A stretch of DNA of 64,000 nucleotides from Mesorhizobium sp. GTDB lineage: Bacteria > Pseudomonadota > Alphaproteobacteria > Rhizobiales > Rhizobiaceae. A model generated the notes under the pieces. It did no database searches and was not told the DNA's origin. It saw only the letters and a program-made list of their open reading frames with translations. The number at the start of each line of letters is the position of its first letter. Within the stretch, counting starts at the first letter, position 1. Positions 25,508 through 34,276 of this stretch are shown in pieces. The position numbers were made by a program, and so were the translations under genes. Location of the stretch: NCBI GenBank assembly GCA_004017535.1, contig SAJS01000023.1:1-64000 (forward strand). Reading direction: 5' to 3'.

Positions 25508-26860
25508 ATGACGATCATCAAGCGGGGCTTCGCTGCCCTTGCCGCCGGCGCGCTCAGCACCGCGCTTGCGGTTCCTGCTTTTGCGGAGCCGGTCAAATTC
25601 GACTTCTGGTTCGGTCTTTCGGGCGATCTCGCCCGCGTCGTCGACACGCTGTGCAAGAACTTCAACGATTCCCAGAAGGACTACGAGGTCGTCTGCACCA
25701 GCCAGGGCAATTACGACGCCACGCTGCAGAACACGATCGCCGCCTTCCGCGCCGGCAAGCAGCCCACCGTCGTCCAGGTCTATGACGTCGGCACCGCCAC
25801 CATGATGCTGTCGGGCGCCTACAAGCCCGCCGACAAGCTGATGGAAGAGAACGGCTACAAGATCGACTACAGCGACTATTTCCCCGGCATAGCGCGCTAT
25901 TACGCGACCTCGAAGGGCGAGATGCTGTCCTTCCCGTTCAACTCGTCGACGGCTCTGATGTACTGGAACAAGGACGCCTTCGCCAAGATCGGCAAGACCG
26001 AAGCGCCGAAGACCTGGGAAGATGTCGGCGCCGACCTCAAGGCGCTGAAGGACGCCGGCTATGACTGCCCGATGGCGATCAACATCTCGGCCAATGAGAG
26101 CTGGCAGCTGATGGAGCAGTTCTCGGCGCTGCACAACCAGCCGATCGCCACCAAGAACAACGGTTATGACGGTCTCGACGCGCGTCTGGAAGTCAATAAG
26201 ACCAAGTTCGTCCAGTACGTCACCGACCTGAAGAAGTGGTATGACGCGGGTCTCATCAAGATCAAATCCAAGGACCTCGGCCAGGACATGGTGCAGGCAT
26301 TCGCCACCGGCACCTGTCAGGTCATCCTGACTTCGGTTGGTGACCACGGCACGGTCGGCCGAACCCAGAAGGAAGGCATGAGCTGGGATGTCGCCGAGCT
26401 GCCGGTCTATGCCGGCACGGAGCGCAAGAACTCTTTGGTCGGCGGCGCCTCGCTGTGGGTGCTGTCCGGCAAGTCGGACGCCGAATACAAGGGCGCGGCC
26501 GCCTTCCTCAACTTCATCCACGACCCCAAGACCGCTTTGTTCTGGTCGACCAACACCGGCTATATCCCGGTGACGAAGTCGGGCTTCGATTTCATGAAAT
26601 CCAACGGCTTCTACGACAAGGCGCCCTATAAGGGCCGCGAGGTGGCCATCGCCAGCCTGACCGCGTCGGAGCCGACCGAGATCACCCGCGGCATCCGCCT
26701 CGGCAACTTCACCCAGATCCGCGCCGAGTTCGGCACGCAGATGCAGGCGATCTTCGCCAACAAGGTCAGCGTGCAGGAAGGCCTCGACGCGCTGGTCAAG
26801 AACGGCGACGCCATCCTCGAGCGCTTCCAGCAGACCTATCCGGGTAAGACCCTGCCCTGA
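25508..26860 (+). CDS. ugpB: sn-Glycerol-3-phosphate ABC transporter, substrate-binding protein
   Basis: A periplasmic binding protein that captures glycerol-3-phosphate or glycerophosphodiesters for the UgpAE-C importer. The signal peptide ends at AFA after residue 26 and the mature protein starts EPVKFDFWFGL. The family 1 extracellular binding protein fold is clear over 450 residues, and SFPFNSSTALMYWNKDAF is typical of UgpB. The ATG at 25508 follows AGAGGG. It is the first gene of ugpBAEC plus a phosphodiesterase gene. A perfect 13-bp hairpin after the stop should favour a higher amount of this subunit than of the permeases. Confidence 0.93.
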   Translation: MTIIKRGFAALAAGALSTALAVPAFAEPVKFDFWFGLSGDLARVVDTLCKNFNDSQKDYEVVCTSQGNYDATLQNTIAAFRAGKQPTVVQVYDVGTATMMLSGAYKPADKLMEENGYKIDYSDYFPGIARYYATSKGEMLSFPFNSSTALMYWNKDAFAKIGKTEAPKTWEDVGADLKALKDAGYDCPMAINISANESWQLMEQFSALHNQPIATKNNGYDGLDARLEVNKTKFVQYVTDLKKWYDAGLIKIKSKDLGQDMVQAFATGTCQVILTSVGDHGTVGRTQKEGMSWDVAELPVYAGTERKNSLVGGASLWVLSGKSDAEYKGAAAFLNFIHDPKTALFWSTNTGYIPVTKSGFDFMKSNGFYDKAPYKGREVAIASLTASEPTEITRGIRLGNFTQIRAEFGTQMQAIFANKVSVQEGLDALVKNGDAILERFQQTYPGKTLP

Positions 26861-26876
26861 TCCCGGATAGCGCAAC

Positions 26877-26910
26877 GGCCGCCCGTCGAGATTCGACGGG
26901 CGGCCATTTC
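26877..26910 (+). terminator. Intra-operon hairpin after ugpB
   Basis: A perfect 13-bp stem (GGCCGCCCGTCGA at 26877-26889 with its complement at 26893-26905) closes a 3-nt loop and is followed by ATTTC. The T run is weak, so it more likely slows 3' exonucleases or causes partial termination than ends transcription completely. It lies 16 bp after the ugpB stop and 60 bp before ugpA. Confidence 0.72.
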
Positions 26911-26965
26911 ATATCTAATTTGTCCCGCGAAGGCGGGCTGATGGTTCCACTGCATCGGCGGATCG

Positions 26966-27850
26966 ATGGAAAAACGCGTCACTTTCGGCAGATGGACGAT
27001 CGGCATCCTGTTCGCGGTGCCGCAGCTCATCCTGATCTTCACCTTCTTCTATTGGCCGGCCGGCCAGGCGGTCTACTGGTCGCTGACGCTGCAGCAGCCC
27101 TGGGGCGGCGGCAACATCTGGGTCGGGCTCGACAATTTCCGCTCGATCCTGGCCAACGCCGACTACTGGAATTCCATCACCGCGAGCATGATCTTCGCCG
27201 GCATCAGCACGGGCCTTGCAATGGTCATCGCGCTGGTGCTCGCCGCCCTGACCGACCGGCAGCTTGCCGGCTCATGGCTCTATCGCGTCGTGCTGATCTG
27301 GCCCTACGGCATCGCCGCGCCGGCGCTGGCGCTGGCATTTCGTTTCATCCTGGCGCCGGAGGCCGGCTTCATGGCCGTCGTCAACAAGGTTTGGCCCGGC
27401 TTCTGGGACCCCGGCCTCGATGGCGCCGACGCGATGGCATCCGTCATCATCGCCTTTTCCTGGAAATATGTCGGCTACAACTTCATCTTCTTCCTCGCTG
27501 CCTTGCAGGCGATCCCGCGTTCGCTGATCGAGGCGGCGGCGATGGACGGCTCCGGCGTCATCCGGCGGTTCTGGGACATCCAGTTCCCGCTGATCACGCC
27601 GACGATTTTCTTCCTGCTGGTCATCAACATCACCGAGAGTTTCCAGGATTCCTTCGGCATCGTCGACATCATGACCGCCGGCGGGCCAGCCAACGCCACC
27701 AATCTGATGGTCTACAAGATCTATTCCGACGGCTTCAAAGGCCTCGATTACTCCGGCGCCGCCGCGCAGAGCATCATCCTGATGCTGCTCATCATAGCGC
27801 TCACCATCGTCCAGTTCCGCTTCATTGAGCGGCGCGTGCATTATCGTTGA
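26966..27850 (+). CDS. ugpA: sn-Glycerol-3-phosphate ABC transporter permease
   Basis: One of two inner-membrane subunits of the Ugp importer. It has six predicted helices in 294 residues and the cytoplasmic EAA loop AAMDGSGVIRRFWDIQFPLI, which docks on the ATPase UgpC. The motif TAGGPANATNLMVYKIYSDGF just after it is typical of UgpA/MalF-type permeases. It follows ugpB after 105 bp, including the hairpin, and ugpE begins 8 bp after its stop. Confidence 0.91.
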   Translation: MEKRVTFGRWTIGILFAVPQLILIFTFFYWPAGQAVYWSLTLQQPWGGGNIWVGLDNFRSILANADYWNSITASMIFAGISTGLAMVIALVLAALTDRQLAGSWLYRVVLIWPYGIAAPALALAFRFILAPEAGFMAVVNKVWPGFWDPGLDGADAMASVIIAFSWKYVGYNFIFFLAALQAIPRSLIEAAAMDGSGVIRRFWDIQFPLITPTIFFLLVINITESFQDSFGIVDIMTAGGPANATNLMVYKIYSDGFKGLDYSGAAAQSIILMLLIIALTIVQFRFIERRVHYR

Positions 27851-27858
27851 GGCGGGCC

Positions 27859-28773
27859 ATGGTCGAGCGCACTCCGATCCTCAATTTCTTCACGCATCTC
27901 ATCCTGTTCGCCGGCTTCGTCTTCTGCGTAGCGCCGTTCGTCATCGTGGCGATCGCCGCCTCGCACAATCTGAAGGACGTCAACGACGTGCCGATGTCGC
28001 TGCTGCCGGGCAGCGACTTCTGGGTCAACATCAAGACGGCATGGACGACGGCCGATCTCGGCCCGAAGCTGCTCAATTCCTTCATCATGGCGTTTGGCGT
28101 TGCCGCCGGCAAAGTGATCATCTCGGCGCTCACCGCCTTCTCGATCGTCTATTTCCGCTACCCCGGCCGCATGCTGATCTTCTGGCTGATCTTCATCACG
28201 CTGATGCTGCCGCTCGAAGTGCGCATCGTGCCGACCTATGCGGTGGTCGCCAACGTGCTCGAGCCCTATCAGACGATCATGAACCTGACAGGGCTGTCCT
28301 GGCTGATCGAGAAGATATCGGGGGTTCAGGTCCAGCTCAGCCTGGGGCTGCTCAATTCCTATAGCGGCCTGATCCTGCCGCTGATTGCGACCGCCACCGG
28401 TACTTTCCTCTACCGCCAGTTCTTCCTGACCGTGCCGGACGAGTTGACCGAGGCGGCGCGCATGGACGGCGCCGGCGCGCTGCGCTTCTTCGTCGATATC
28501 CTGTTGCCGCTGTCGCGCAACAACATGGCGGCGCTCGGCACCATCATGTTCCTGTGGGCCTGGAACCAGTATCTGTGGCCGCTGCTTATCACCACGGACC
28601 AGTCGCATGCGATGGCGGTGACCGAGCTGAAGCAGCTCATTCCCAATGTCGGTGGCGCGCCGGAATGGCATATCGCCATGGCCGGCACGCTGATCATCAT
28701 GCTGCCGCCTATGATGGTCGTGGTGCTGATGCAGCGATGGTTCGTGCGCGGCCTGATCGCCACCGAAAAATAA
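27859..28773 (+). CDS. ugpE: sn-Glycerol-3-phosphate ABC transporter permease
   Basis: The second permease of the Ugp importer, MalG-like, with six helices in 304 residues. The EAA loop reads AARMDGAGALRFFVDILLPL. TGTFLYRQFFLTVPDELTEA precedes it as usual for UgpE. The frame also allows a TTG at 27847 that would overlap ugpA; the ATG at 27859, with GAGGCGGG in front, is preferred. ugpC follows after 12 bp. Confidence 0.91.
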   Translation: MVERTPILNFFTHLILFAGFVFCVAPFVIVAIAASHNLKDVNDVPMSLLPGSDFWVNIKTAWTTADLGPKLLNSFIMAFGVAAGKVIISALTAFSIVYFRYPGRMLIFWLIFITLMLPLEVRIVPTYAVVANVLEPYQTIMNLTGLSWLIEKISGVQVQLSLGLLNSYSGLILPLIATATGTFLYRQFFLTVPDELTEAARMDGAGALRFFVDILLPLSRNNMAALGTIMFLWAWNQYLWPLLITTDQSHAMAVTELKQLIPNVGGAPEWHIAMAGTLIIMLPPMMVVVLMQRWFVRGLIATEK

Positions 28774-28785
28774 GGAGACGATAAG

Positions 28786-29892
28786 ATGGCCTCCATCACC
28801 ATTCGCGGCGTCAAGAAGAACTATGCCAAGACGCAGGTCGTGCACGGCGTCGACCTCGACTTCGCCTCGGGCGAATTCGTCGTCATCCTGGGACCCTCCG
28901 GCTGCGGCAAGTCCACGCTGCTCAGGATGATCGCCGGGCTGGAAGAGATTTCCGACGGCACGATCGCCATCGACGGCACGGTCGTCAACAAGCTCGAGCC
29001 GCGCGAGCGCGGCTGCGCCATGGTGTTCCAGAATTACGCGCTCTACCCGCATATGAGCGTGGCGCAGAACATCGGCTATTCGCTGAAGGTGGCAGGCGTT
29101 CCCGCCGCCGAGCGGACGCAGCGCATCCAGGCGGTGGCGCGCGTCCTGGAACTGGAGCACCTGCTCGACCGTAAGCCGATGGCGCTGTCCGGCGGCCAGC
29201 GCCAGCGCGTCGCCATGGGCCGCGCCATGATCCGCGAGCCGAAGGTGTTCCTGTTCGACGAGCCGCTCTCCAACCTCGACGCCAAGCTGCGCGTGCAGAT
29301 GCGTTCCGAGATCCGCAAGCTGCACCGGCGACTCAACGCGACGTCGGTCTTTGTCACGCATGATCAGGTCGAGGCGATGACGCTGGCCGACCGGCTGGTG
29401 GTGATGAATGGCGGCCGCGTCGAGCAGGTCGGCACGCCGGCGGAAGTTTATGGCCGGCCGGCAAGCCGCTTCGTCGCCACATTCGTCGGCGCGCCGGCGA
29501 TGAACATGCTCGAAGGCACGGTGACGCTCGACGGGCTGTCGCTGCTCGGCGGCAGCCGCAAGCTCAACGTGTCGCGCACGGGCCTTGCCGTGGGCTCGAA
29601 GGTCGCGGTCGGCGTCCGGCCGGAGGCGGTGCGCATGGTGGCGCCGGGGATGTCCGGAGCGCTCGCGGCGACCGTCGACCTCATCGAGGAATTGGGCGCA
29701 GGCCGCGTCATCTATGTCGATCTCGACGGCGCGCCGTTCTCCATTGTGACGTCTGAGACCGTTCACCCCGAACCGGGCAGCACGATCGGCCTGCAGTTCG
29801 CCGAATCGGACCTGCACTTCTTCTCCTCGGAGACAGGCGGTAGACTGGAGGTGTTCAAGGCTTCTGTGCCGGAGCCGGCGCTCCAAGGGTGA
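28786..29892 (+). CDS. ugpC: sn-Glycerol-3-phosphate ABC transporter ATP-binding protein
   Basis: The cytoplasmic ATPase of the Ugp importer, 368 residues. Walker A GPSGCGKS is at 36-43, the signature LSGGQRQR at about 134 and Walker [13 protein letters not shown] about 20 residues later. The C-terminal TOBE/MalK-like regulatory domain begins near residue 240 ([18 protein letters not shown]). AAGGAG precedes the ATG. In other species Ugp ATPases can be inhibited through this C-terminal domain. The phosphodiesterase gene follows after 46 bp. Confidence 0.92.
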   Translation: MASITIRGVKKNYAKTQVVHGVDLDFASGEFVVILGPSGCGKSTLLRMIAGLEEISDGTIAIDGTVVNKLEPRERGCAMVFQNYALYPHMSVAQNIGYSLKVAGVPAAERTQRIQAVARVLELEHLLDRKPMALSGGQRQRVAMGRAMIREPKVFLFDEPLSNLDAKLRVQMRSEIRKLHRRLNATSVFVTHDQVEAMTLADRLVVMNGGRVEQVGTPAEVYGRPASRFVATFVGAPAMNMLEGTVTLDGLSLLGGSRKLNVSRTGLAVGSKVAVGVRPEAVRMVAPGMSGALAATVDLIEELGAGRVIYVDLDGAPFSIVTSETVHPEPGSTIGLQFAESDLHFFSSETGGRLEVFKASVPEPALQG

Positions 29893-29938
29893 TCCCTTCC
29901 CATCGGCTTTGCGAACATTTTGATTGAGGGTTCAGGGC

Positions 29939-30736
29939 ATGAGGATCATCCAGGTTACCGACGTCCATCTCGGCCGTCTGCGCGAGATACGATATGGCGC
30001 GAACCTGAATGAGCGGCTCGATCGTTGCATCGACCATATCAATCAGCGCCACAGCGATGCGGCGCTCTGCATCTTCACCGGCGACCTGACCGACGACGGC
30101 GAGGCCGACAGCTATGCTGACCTGAAGGCGGCGCTGAGCCGGCTTGCCGTGCCTTACCGGCTGCTGCCTGGAAACCATGACCGGCGCGCCAACCTCATCG
30201 CCGCCTTCCCGGAAAACGGGACTGACGGAAACGGTTTCGTGCAGTCGGTTTTCGACACGCCGGAAGGGCGGCTCATTTTCCTCGACAGCCTGGCGGAAGG
30301 CCGCGTCACCGGCGAGTTGTGCGACGACCGGCTCGGCTGGCTCGATGCGCGGCTCGCCGAGGCGGCAGGCAAGGCCGCCTATATCTTCCTGCACCATCCA
30401 CCGGTCGAGCTCGGGCTCACGCTGCTAGACCCGCTCGGGCTCGAACAGCCGCAGCGGCTCATTGACGTGCTGACGCGCCACGGCAATGTCCGCTACATCT
30501 TCTTCGGGCATGTCCACCGCGACATCGCCGGTACCGTCGCCGGCATTCCGTTCTCGGTGCAGCGCGGCCTACATGCCCGTTTCATGCTCGACGTGGTCGG
30601 CGACGAGATGGTCGAGCAGGCGCCGCCCGCCTATTCGATCATCCTGATCGAGGGGCAGCGCGTCGTCATCCACAGCCACGACTTTCTCGAGCAATGGCCG
30701 CTCTGGTCGCCGGCAACGGGACAGCGCGTGCGGTAG
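29939..30736 (+). CDS. Metallophosphoesterase, probable glycerophosphodiesterase
   Basis: A dinuclear metal phosphoesterase of the CpdA/GpdQ type. The metal ligands can be read in order: TDVHLG (D, H), FTGDLTDDG (GD), LPGNHDRR (GNHD), FLHHPPV (H) and FFGHVHRD (GH-H). Its place as the last gene of the ugp operon suggests that it splits glycerophosphodiesters brought in by Ugp into glycerol-3-phosphate plus alcohol. This is inference from context, and cyclic nucleotides are an alternative substrate. The start is the ATG at 29939; a TTG at 29924 is also in frame. The protein has 265 residues and no signal peptide. Confidence 0.83.
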   Translation: MRIIQVTDVHLGRLREIRYGANLNERLDRCIDHINQRHSDAALCIFTGDLTDDGEADSYADLKAALSRLAVPYRLLPGNHDRRANLIAAFPENGTDGNGFVQSVFDTPEGRLIFLDSLAEGRVTGELCDDRLGWLDARLAEAAGKAAYIFLHHPPVELGLTLLDPLGLEQPQRLIDVLTRHGNVRYIFFGHVHRDIAGTVAGIPFSVQRGLHARFMLDVVGDEMVEQAPPAYSIILIEGQRVVIHSHDFLEQWPLWSPATGQRVR

Positions 30737-30737
30737 A

Positions 30738-31136
30738 TCACTCGAGCAGCAGTGTGGGCGTTCCCTGTCCTTCGACCAGCTTTGCTGCTTTCTTATCGAA
30801 GGACACGAAGGTTTCGCCGCCGAGCCACTGACCGTCGAAGGCTATCACGCCGTCGGCGAAATCTCCGCCGGCGTCGAGCACGGCCAAGCCCGCCTCGATC
30901 GTTGGTCGGTTGGCTACGACATTGCGCATATCCAGGATGCGACGGATCGAGACTGATATGTCGGGCCGCGCGACCTGGTAGCTTCTGTCCAGCACCCAGA
31001 CGAACTCGCCGAGCGCTTGAACGCTGATCGCGACCAGTTCGGCCCTTTCCAGGGTCTCCGCTGCGGTCTGCTGCTGCGCTTCGTCATCCCCGACAATGAG
31101 CCGCAACAGCACGTTGGTGTCGAGGCTGACCTTCAC
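30738..31136 (-). CDS. vapC: VapC-like PIN-domain ribonuclease toxin
   Basis: A 132-residue PIN-domain toxin expected to cleave specific RNAs with Mg2+. Four acidic active-site positions are visible: D6 (SLDTNVLLR), E44, D95 (DFADGVIAF) and D114 (SFDKKA). The start is a GTG at 31136 that overlaps the antitoxin stop by 4 bp, so translation is coupled. The gene is convergent with the phosphodiesterase gene, 1 bp away. All catalytic residues are present, so the toxin looks intact. Confidence 0.88.
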   Translation of the reverse strand: MKVSLDTNVLLRLIVGDDEAQQQTAAETLERAELVAISVQALGEFVWVLDRSYQVARPDISVSIRRILDMRNVVANRPTIEAGLAVLDAGGDFADGVIAFDGQWLGGETFVSFDKKAAKLVEGQGTPTLLLE

Positions 31137-31408
31137 TTGCGTTCGATTCCGTGCATTCCGCTCGAAGCGCCGGCGTCGGCGATCGCATCGTTGATCTCCT
31201 CGATCGAAAGCCGTGCACCGTTGGTTTTGCCCTTGAGCATCCCGCTCAGCTCTTGCCAGGAGCCCTTCCCCTGGTCGGCTTTCAGCTCCGCCCGCCCACC
31301 GGGCAGAAGATCAAGCCTGATCTTGTCGCCGGGCTGGATACCGAGATGCTTGAGCACGTCCTTCCGGAACGTGACCTGACCCCGTGCGGTAACCGTCAAT
31401 GTCGTCAT
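31133..31408 (-). CDS. vapB: AbrB/MazE-fold antitoxin, VapB-like
   Basis: A 91-residue antitoxin. The N-terminal swapped-hairpin DNA-binding domain reads LTVTARGQVTFRKDVLKHLG, and the C-terminal half (IEEINDAIADAG) should wrap around the toxin. It lies upstream of vapC with a 4-bp overlap. GGAGG precedes the ATG at 31408. A perfect 10-bp inverted repeat 20 bp upstream is the likely operator for autorepression by the VapBC complex. Confidence 0.87.
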   Translation of the reverse strand: MTTLTVTARGQVTFRKDVLKHLGIQPGDKIRLDLLPGGRAELKADQGKGSWQELSGMLKGKTNGARLSIEEINDAIADAGASSGMHGIERK

Positions 31409-31427
31409 ATGTAGCCTCCAGCGCTAA

Positions 31428-31451
31428 AAATAATGCAAAACTGCATTATTT
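31428..31451. promoter_or_regulatory. Palindromic operator of vapBC
   Basis: A perfect inverted repeat with 10-bp arms: AAATAATGCA at 31428-31437 and TGCATTATTT at 31442-31451, separated by AAAC. It is markedly AT-rich against its surroundings and lies just upstream of vapB, where the promoter should be. The position and symmetry fit autorepression by the antitoxin complex. Confidence 0.7.
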
Positions 31452-31462
31452 CAAGGCAGAGA

Positions 31463-32545
31463 TTAGGCGAACACGTGTGCCTTGCCGGTGACGGTCAGCC
31501 GCACGATCTCGCCGACGGACGGCGCGTCCATGCCTGTCCTGCGCAAGATAAGCGGCGTGTTGCCGATGGCGGCGGCGTCAGGCGGATCCGGGCTGTTGAG
31601 CAGCCGTACCGCCACGGTGCAGACCGCGCCCGCGAATTCGCAGTCCGTCACCTCGCCGAACAGCATGTCCGGCGTGCCCGACATGCCTTCGCGCGAGGTG
31701 AGCTTGAGCAGAATTTGCTCGGGCCGCAGCATGATGCGCGCGACATCACGCCGTTCATTCGTGTCGACGGCGATGCGGCCGAGCCGCGACACGGCGAAGC
31801 CGTCCGCGATCCTGGCGGGCACGATGATGGCGTCGCCGAGGAATTCGGCGATCATCCTGTCCTTGGGCTGGAAATAGAGCTCGCGAGGCGTGCCGACCTG
31901 CGAGAACAGGCCGTCGCGCATCACCGCCACCTGGCTGGCGAAGGACAGCGCCTCAGCCTGGTCGTGCGTGACCAGGATCGTGGTGATGCCCGCCTCTTCC
32001 AGAAGCTCTGCCACCGCCTTGCGCATCGAGGCGCGAAGCCCGGTGTCGAGCGCCGAGAAGGGTTCGTCCAGCAGCATCAGCCTCGGCTTCATGGCCATGG
32101 CACGCGCAAGCGCGACGCGCTGCTGCTGGCCGCCGGAAAGCTCATGCGGCCGGCGTTTCAGGACCGCCTTGTCCAGCCCGACGATATAGGCGAGCTCGAC
32201 GATATGCTCGGCCCGCTTGTCGGCATTCCGCGCGATGCCGAAACCGATGTTGTCGGCGATGCTGAGATGCGGGAACAGGGCGCCGTCCTGGGCCACCACG
32301 CCGATGCCGCGACGATGCGCCGGCACGGCCGCGTCGCCATTGGCGAGCATCTTGCCGTCAAGCGCGATGCGGCCGCGGTCCGGCGCCTCGAAGCCGGCGA
32401 TCAGCCTGAGCAAGGTGGTCTTGCCGCAGCCGGACGGTCCGACGATCGCGGTGCGGCTGCCGCTTTCGACCCGAAGGTCGACGCCGGCCAGCGCCGTCAC
32501 CGGACCATAGTTCTTCGCGACATCGCTCAGTTCGAGAAAGCTCAT
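31463..32545 (-). CDS. fbpC: Fe(3+) ABC transporter ATP-binding protein
   Basis: The ATPase of a ferric iron importer. Counted from the ATG at 32545 ([10 protein letters not shown]), Walker A GPSGCGKT is at 36-43, the signature LSGGQQQR follows near 133 and Walker [13 protein letters not shown] after it. The C-terminal part is the TOBE-type extension seen in FbpC/PotA-like ATPases. The frame is open to 32581, but the ATG at 32545 overlaps the fbpB stop (ATGA), which supports it and implies coupled translation. It is the last gene of fbpA-fbpB-fbpC. Confidence 0.88.
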   Translation of the reverse strand: MSFLELSDVAKNYGPVTALAGVDLRVESGSRTAIVGPSGCGKTTLLRLIAGFEAPDRGRIALDGKMLANGDAAVPAHRRGIGVVAQDGALFPHLSIADNIGFGIARNADKRAEHIVELAYIVGLDKAVLKRRPHELSGGQQQRVALARAMAMKPRLMLLDEPFSALDTGLRASMRKAVAELLEEAGITTILVTHDQAEALSFASQVAVMRDGLFSQVGTPRELYFQPKDRMIAEFLGDAIIVPARIADGFAVSRLGRIAVDTNERRDVARIMLRPEQILLKLTSREGMSGTPDMLFGEVTDCEFAGAVCTVAVRLLNSPDPPDAAAIGNTPLILRRTGMDAPSVGEIVRLTVTGKAHVFA

Positions 32546-34116
32546 CGTCCGGCCATCCGCTTCGACTGGACGTAGAGCCACCAGGTCATCGGCAGCGACA
32601 TCGCCACCATGATCAGCGCGTAAGGAGCGGCGGAGGCGTAGTCGATCTCGCCGCTATAGGACCAGAAGGCCATCGCCAGGGTGCGGGTGCCGTTGGGCGC
32701 AAGCATCTGGGTGGCGGTGAGCTCGTTGGTGATGCCGAGCGCCACCATCGCCATGCCGGCCGCGGCGCCCGGCGCCGACAGGCGGATGGTCGTCGCCCAC
32801 AGCGCCTTGACCGGCGGTCGCCCAAGGCTGGAAGCGGCGCGCTCCAGCTCCACCGGAGCCTGCGCGATCGAAGCGCGCAGGCTTATCAGCGCGCGCGGCA
32901 GGAACATCAGCGCATAGCCGAACAGGATGGTGAACAGCGTCTGGTAGAGCGGCAGTGCGACGCGCACGGTGATCGTCACCAGCGCCAGCGCAATGACCAC
33001 GCCCGGCAGGGCGCCGACGATGTAGTTGCAGCCCTCGAGCAGGCGCTGGAGCCGGCTCGGCGCGCGGATCGAGATCCAGCCCATCGGCATGGCGGCAACC
33101 GTCGCAAGCACGGCGCCGACGATGGCGAGGAACAGCGTCTGGCCGAGCGCCAGGCCGATCTCGTCCCAGCGCCAGACATCCGCGCCTCCCGCCAGCAGCC
33201 AGCGGCCGACAGTGACGAAGGGCACTCCGAGCGACAGCAGCGCGACACCGGCCGGCAAAAGCAGGCAGGGCAGGGCGGCGCGGCCGAGGCGGGCACGCTG
33301 CTGCTTGCGCGCGGCGCCGGAACCGACACGCGCATAGCGCTCCTCGCCACGTATCATCACCTCGAGGGCGAGCAGGAAAAGGCAGCAAGCCACAAGCACG
33401 GCGGCCAGCATGTTGGCGGCCGGGCCGTTGAAGGTCGATTGGAACTGGTCGACGATCGCGGTGGTGAAGGTGTCGAAGCGAATGAAGACATAGAGGCCGT
33501 ATTCGGCCAGAAGATGCAGGCCGACCAGCAGCGAGCCGCCGCAGATGGCAAGCCTCAACTGCGGCAGCACGACGCGCGCGAAAACCCGCCACGGACCGAG
33601 GCCAAGCGCCGCCGCCGCATCCTCCAGCGCCGGGTCGAGACGGCGCAACGCGGCGGAGATCGGCAGATAGAGGAACGGGAAATAGGCGATGACGGAGACA
33701 AGCACGCCGGCCCAGAGCCCGTGCAGGCCAGGGACAAAGCTGATCCAGGCATAGGAGTGCACGAAAGCAGGGATGGCGAGCGGCGCCACCGACAGCCACG
33801 ACCACAGCCGATTGCCCGGCAGGTCGCTGCGTTCGGTCAGCCAGGCCAGCGCCACCGACAGCGTGATGGCGATCGGCACGGTGACGATGACGAGGAGCAC
33901 GGTGTTGATCAGCAGCTCGCCGACGCGCGGGCGGAAGATCAGCGCCACCACCGTTTCCCAGCCGGTCTGGATCGCGATCCAGACGATGAAGGCCAGAGGC
34001 AGCAGCGCGATAAACGAGATCAAAGCCGCGGCGAGCGTGATCCACGACATGGCCCGGCGCTTCTTCATTCCGGCCGCCGGCAGCGCGGAAGGCGTGAGGT
34101 GGATCGCGGACGCCAT
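32542..34116 (-). CDS. fbpB: Fe(3+) ABC transporter permease, fused two-domain type
   Basis: A single inner-membrane protein that carries both permease halves of the importer, with about twelve helices in 524 residues. Two EAA-type loops are visible: one near [16 protein letters not shown] and one near [16 protein letters not shown]. This duplicated layout is normal for FbpB. The frame opens at a TTG at 34170; the ATG at 34116 (MASAIHL) is used, and 34068 (MKKRRAM) is another option. fbpA lies 160 bp upstream, with a terminator-like hairpin between them. Confidence 0.87.
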   Translation of the reverse strand: MASAIHLTPSALPAAGMKKRRAMSWITLAAALISFIALLPLAFIVWIAIQTGWETVVALIFRPRVGELLINTVLLVIVTVPIAITLSVALAWLTERSDLPGNRLWSWLSVAPLAIPAFVHSYAWISFVPGLHGLWAGVLVSVIAYFPFLYLPISAALRRLDPALEDAAAALGLGPWRVFARVVLPQLRLAICGGSLLVGLHLLAEYGLYVFIRFDTFTTAIVDQFQSTFNGPAANMLAAVLVACCLFLLALEVMIRGEERYARVGSGAARKQQRARLGRAALPCLLLPAGVALLSLGVPFVTVGRWLLAGGADVWRWDEIGLALGQTLFLAIVGAVLATVAAMPMGWISIRAPSRLQRLLEGCNYIVGALPGVVIALALVTITVRVALPLYQTLFTILFGYALMFLPRALISLRASIAQAPVELERAASSLGRPPVKALWATTIRLSAPGAAAGMAMVALGITNELTATQMLAPNGTRTLAMAFWSYSGEIDYASAAPYALIMVAMSLPMTWWLYVQSKRMAGR

Positions 34117-34202
34117 CAGTCGGAATAGGCCGCCCGGAAGCGACGTGATGAACCGCGGCCGCGGCCGCAAACGCAGATGATCGTCATCGACGAGGCCATC
34201 TC

Positions 34203-34244
34203 CAAAACAAAAGCGCTCCCACGGAAGCGAGTTCCCGCGGGAGC
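34203..34244 (-). terminator. Attenuating terminator between fbpA and fbpB
   Basis: On the minus strand GCTCCCGCGG pairs with CCGTGGGAGC (one A-C mismatch) around a 10-nt loop, followed by GCTTTTGTTTTGG. It lies 32 bp after the fbpA stop. A partly read-through terminator would give more binding protein than permease. Confidence 0.72.
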
Positions 34245-34276
34245 ACGGTCGTTTGCCCTTTTAGGACGAACGCGAA

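Noticed and set aside
27841-29886. 681-codon minus-strand frame across ugpE and ugpC
   Set aside because: The frame spans two clear genes of the opposite strand; its His/Arg/Asp-rich composition is typical of antisense translation.
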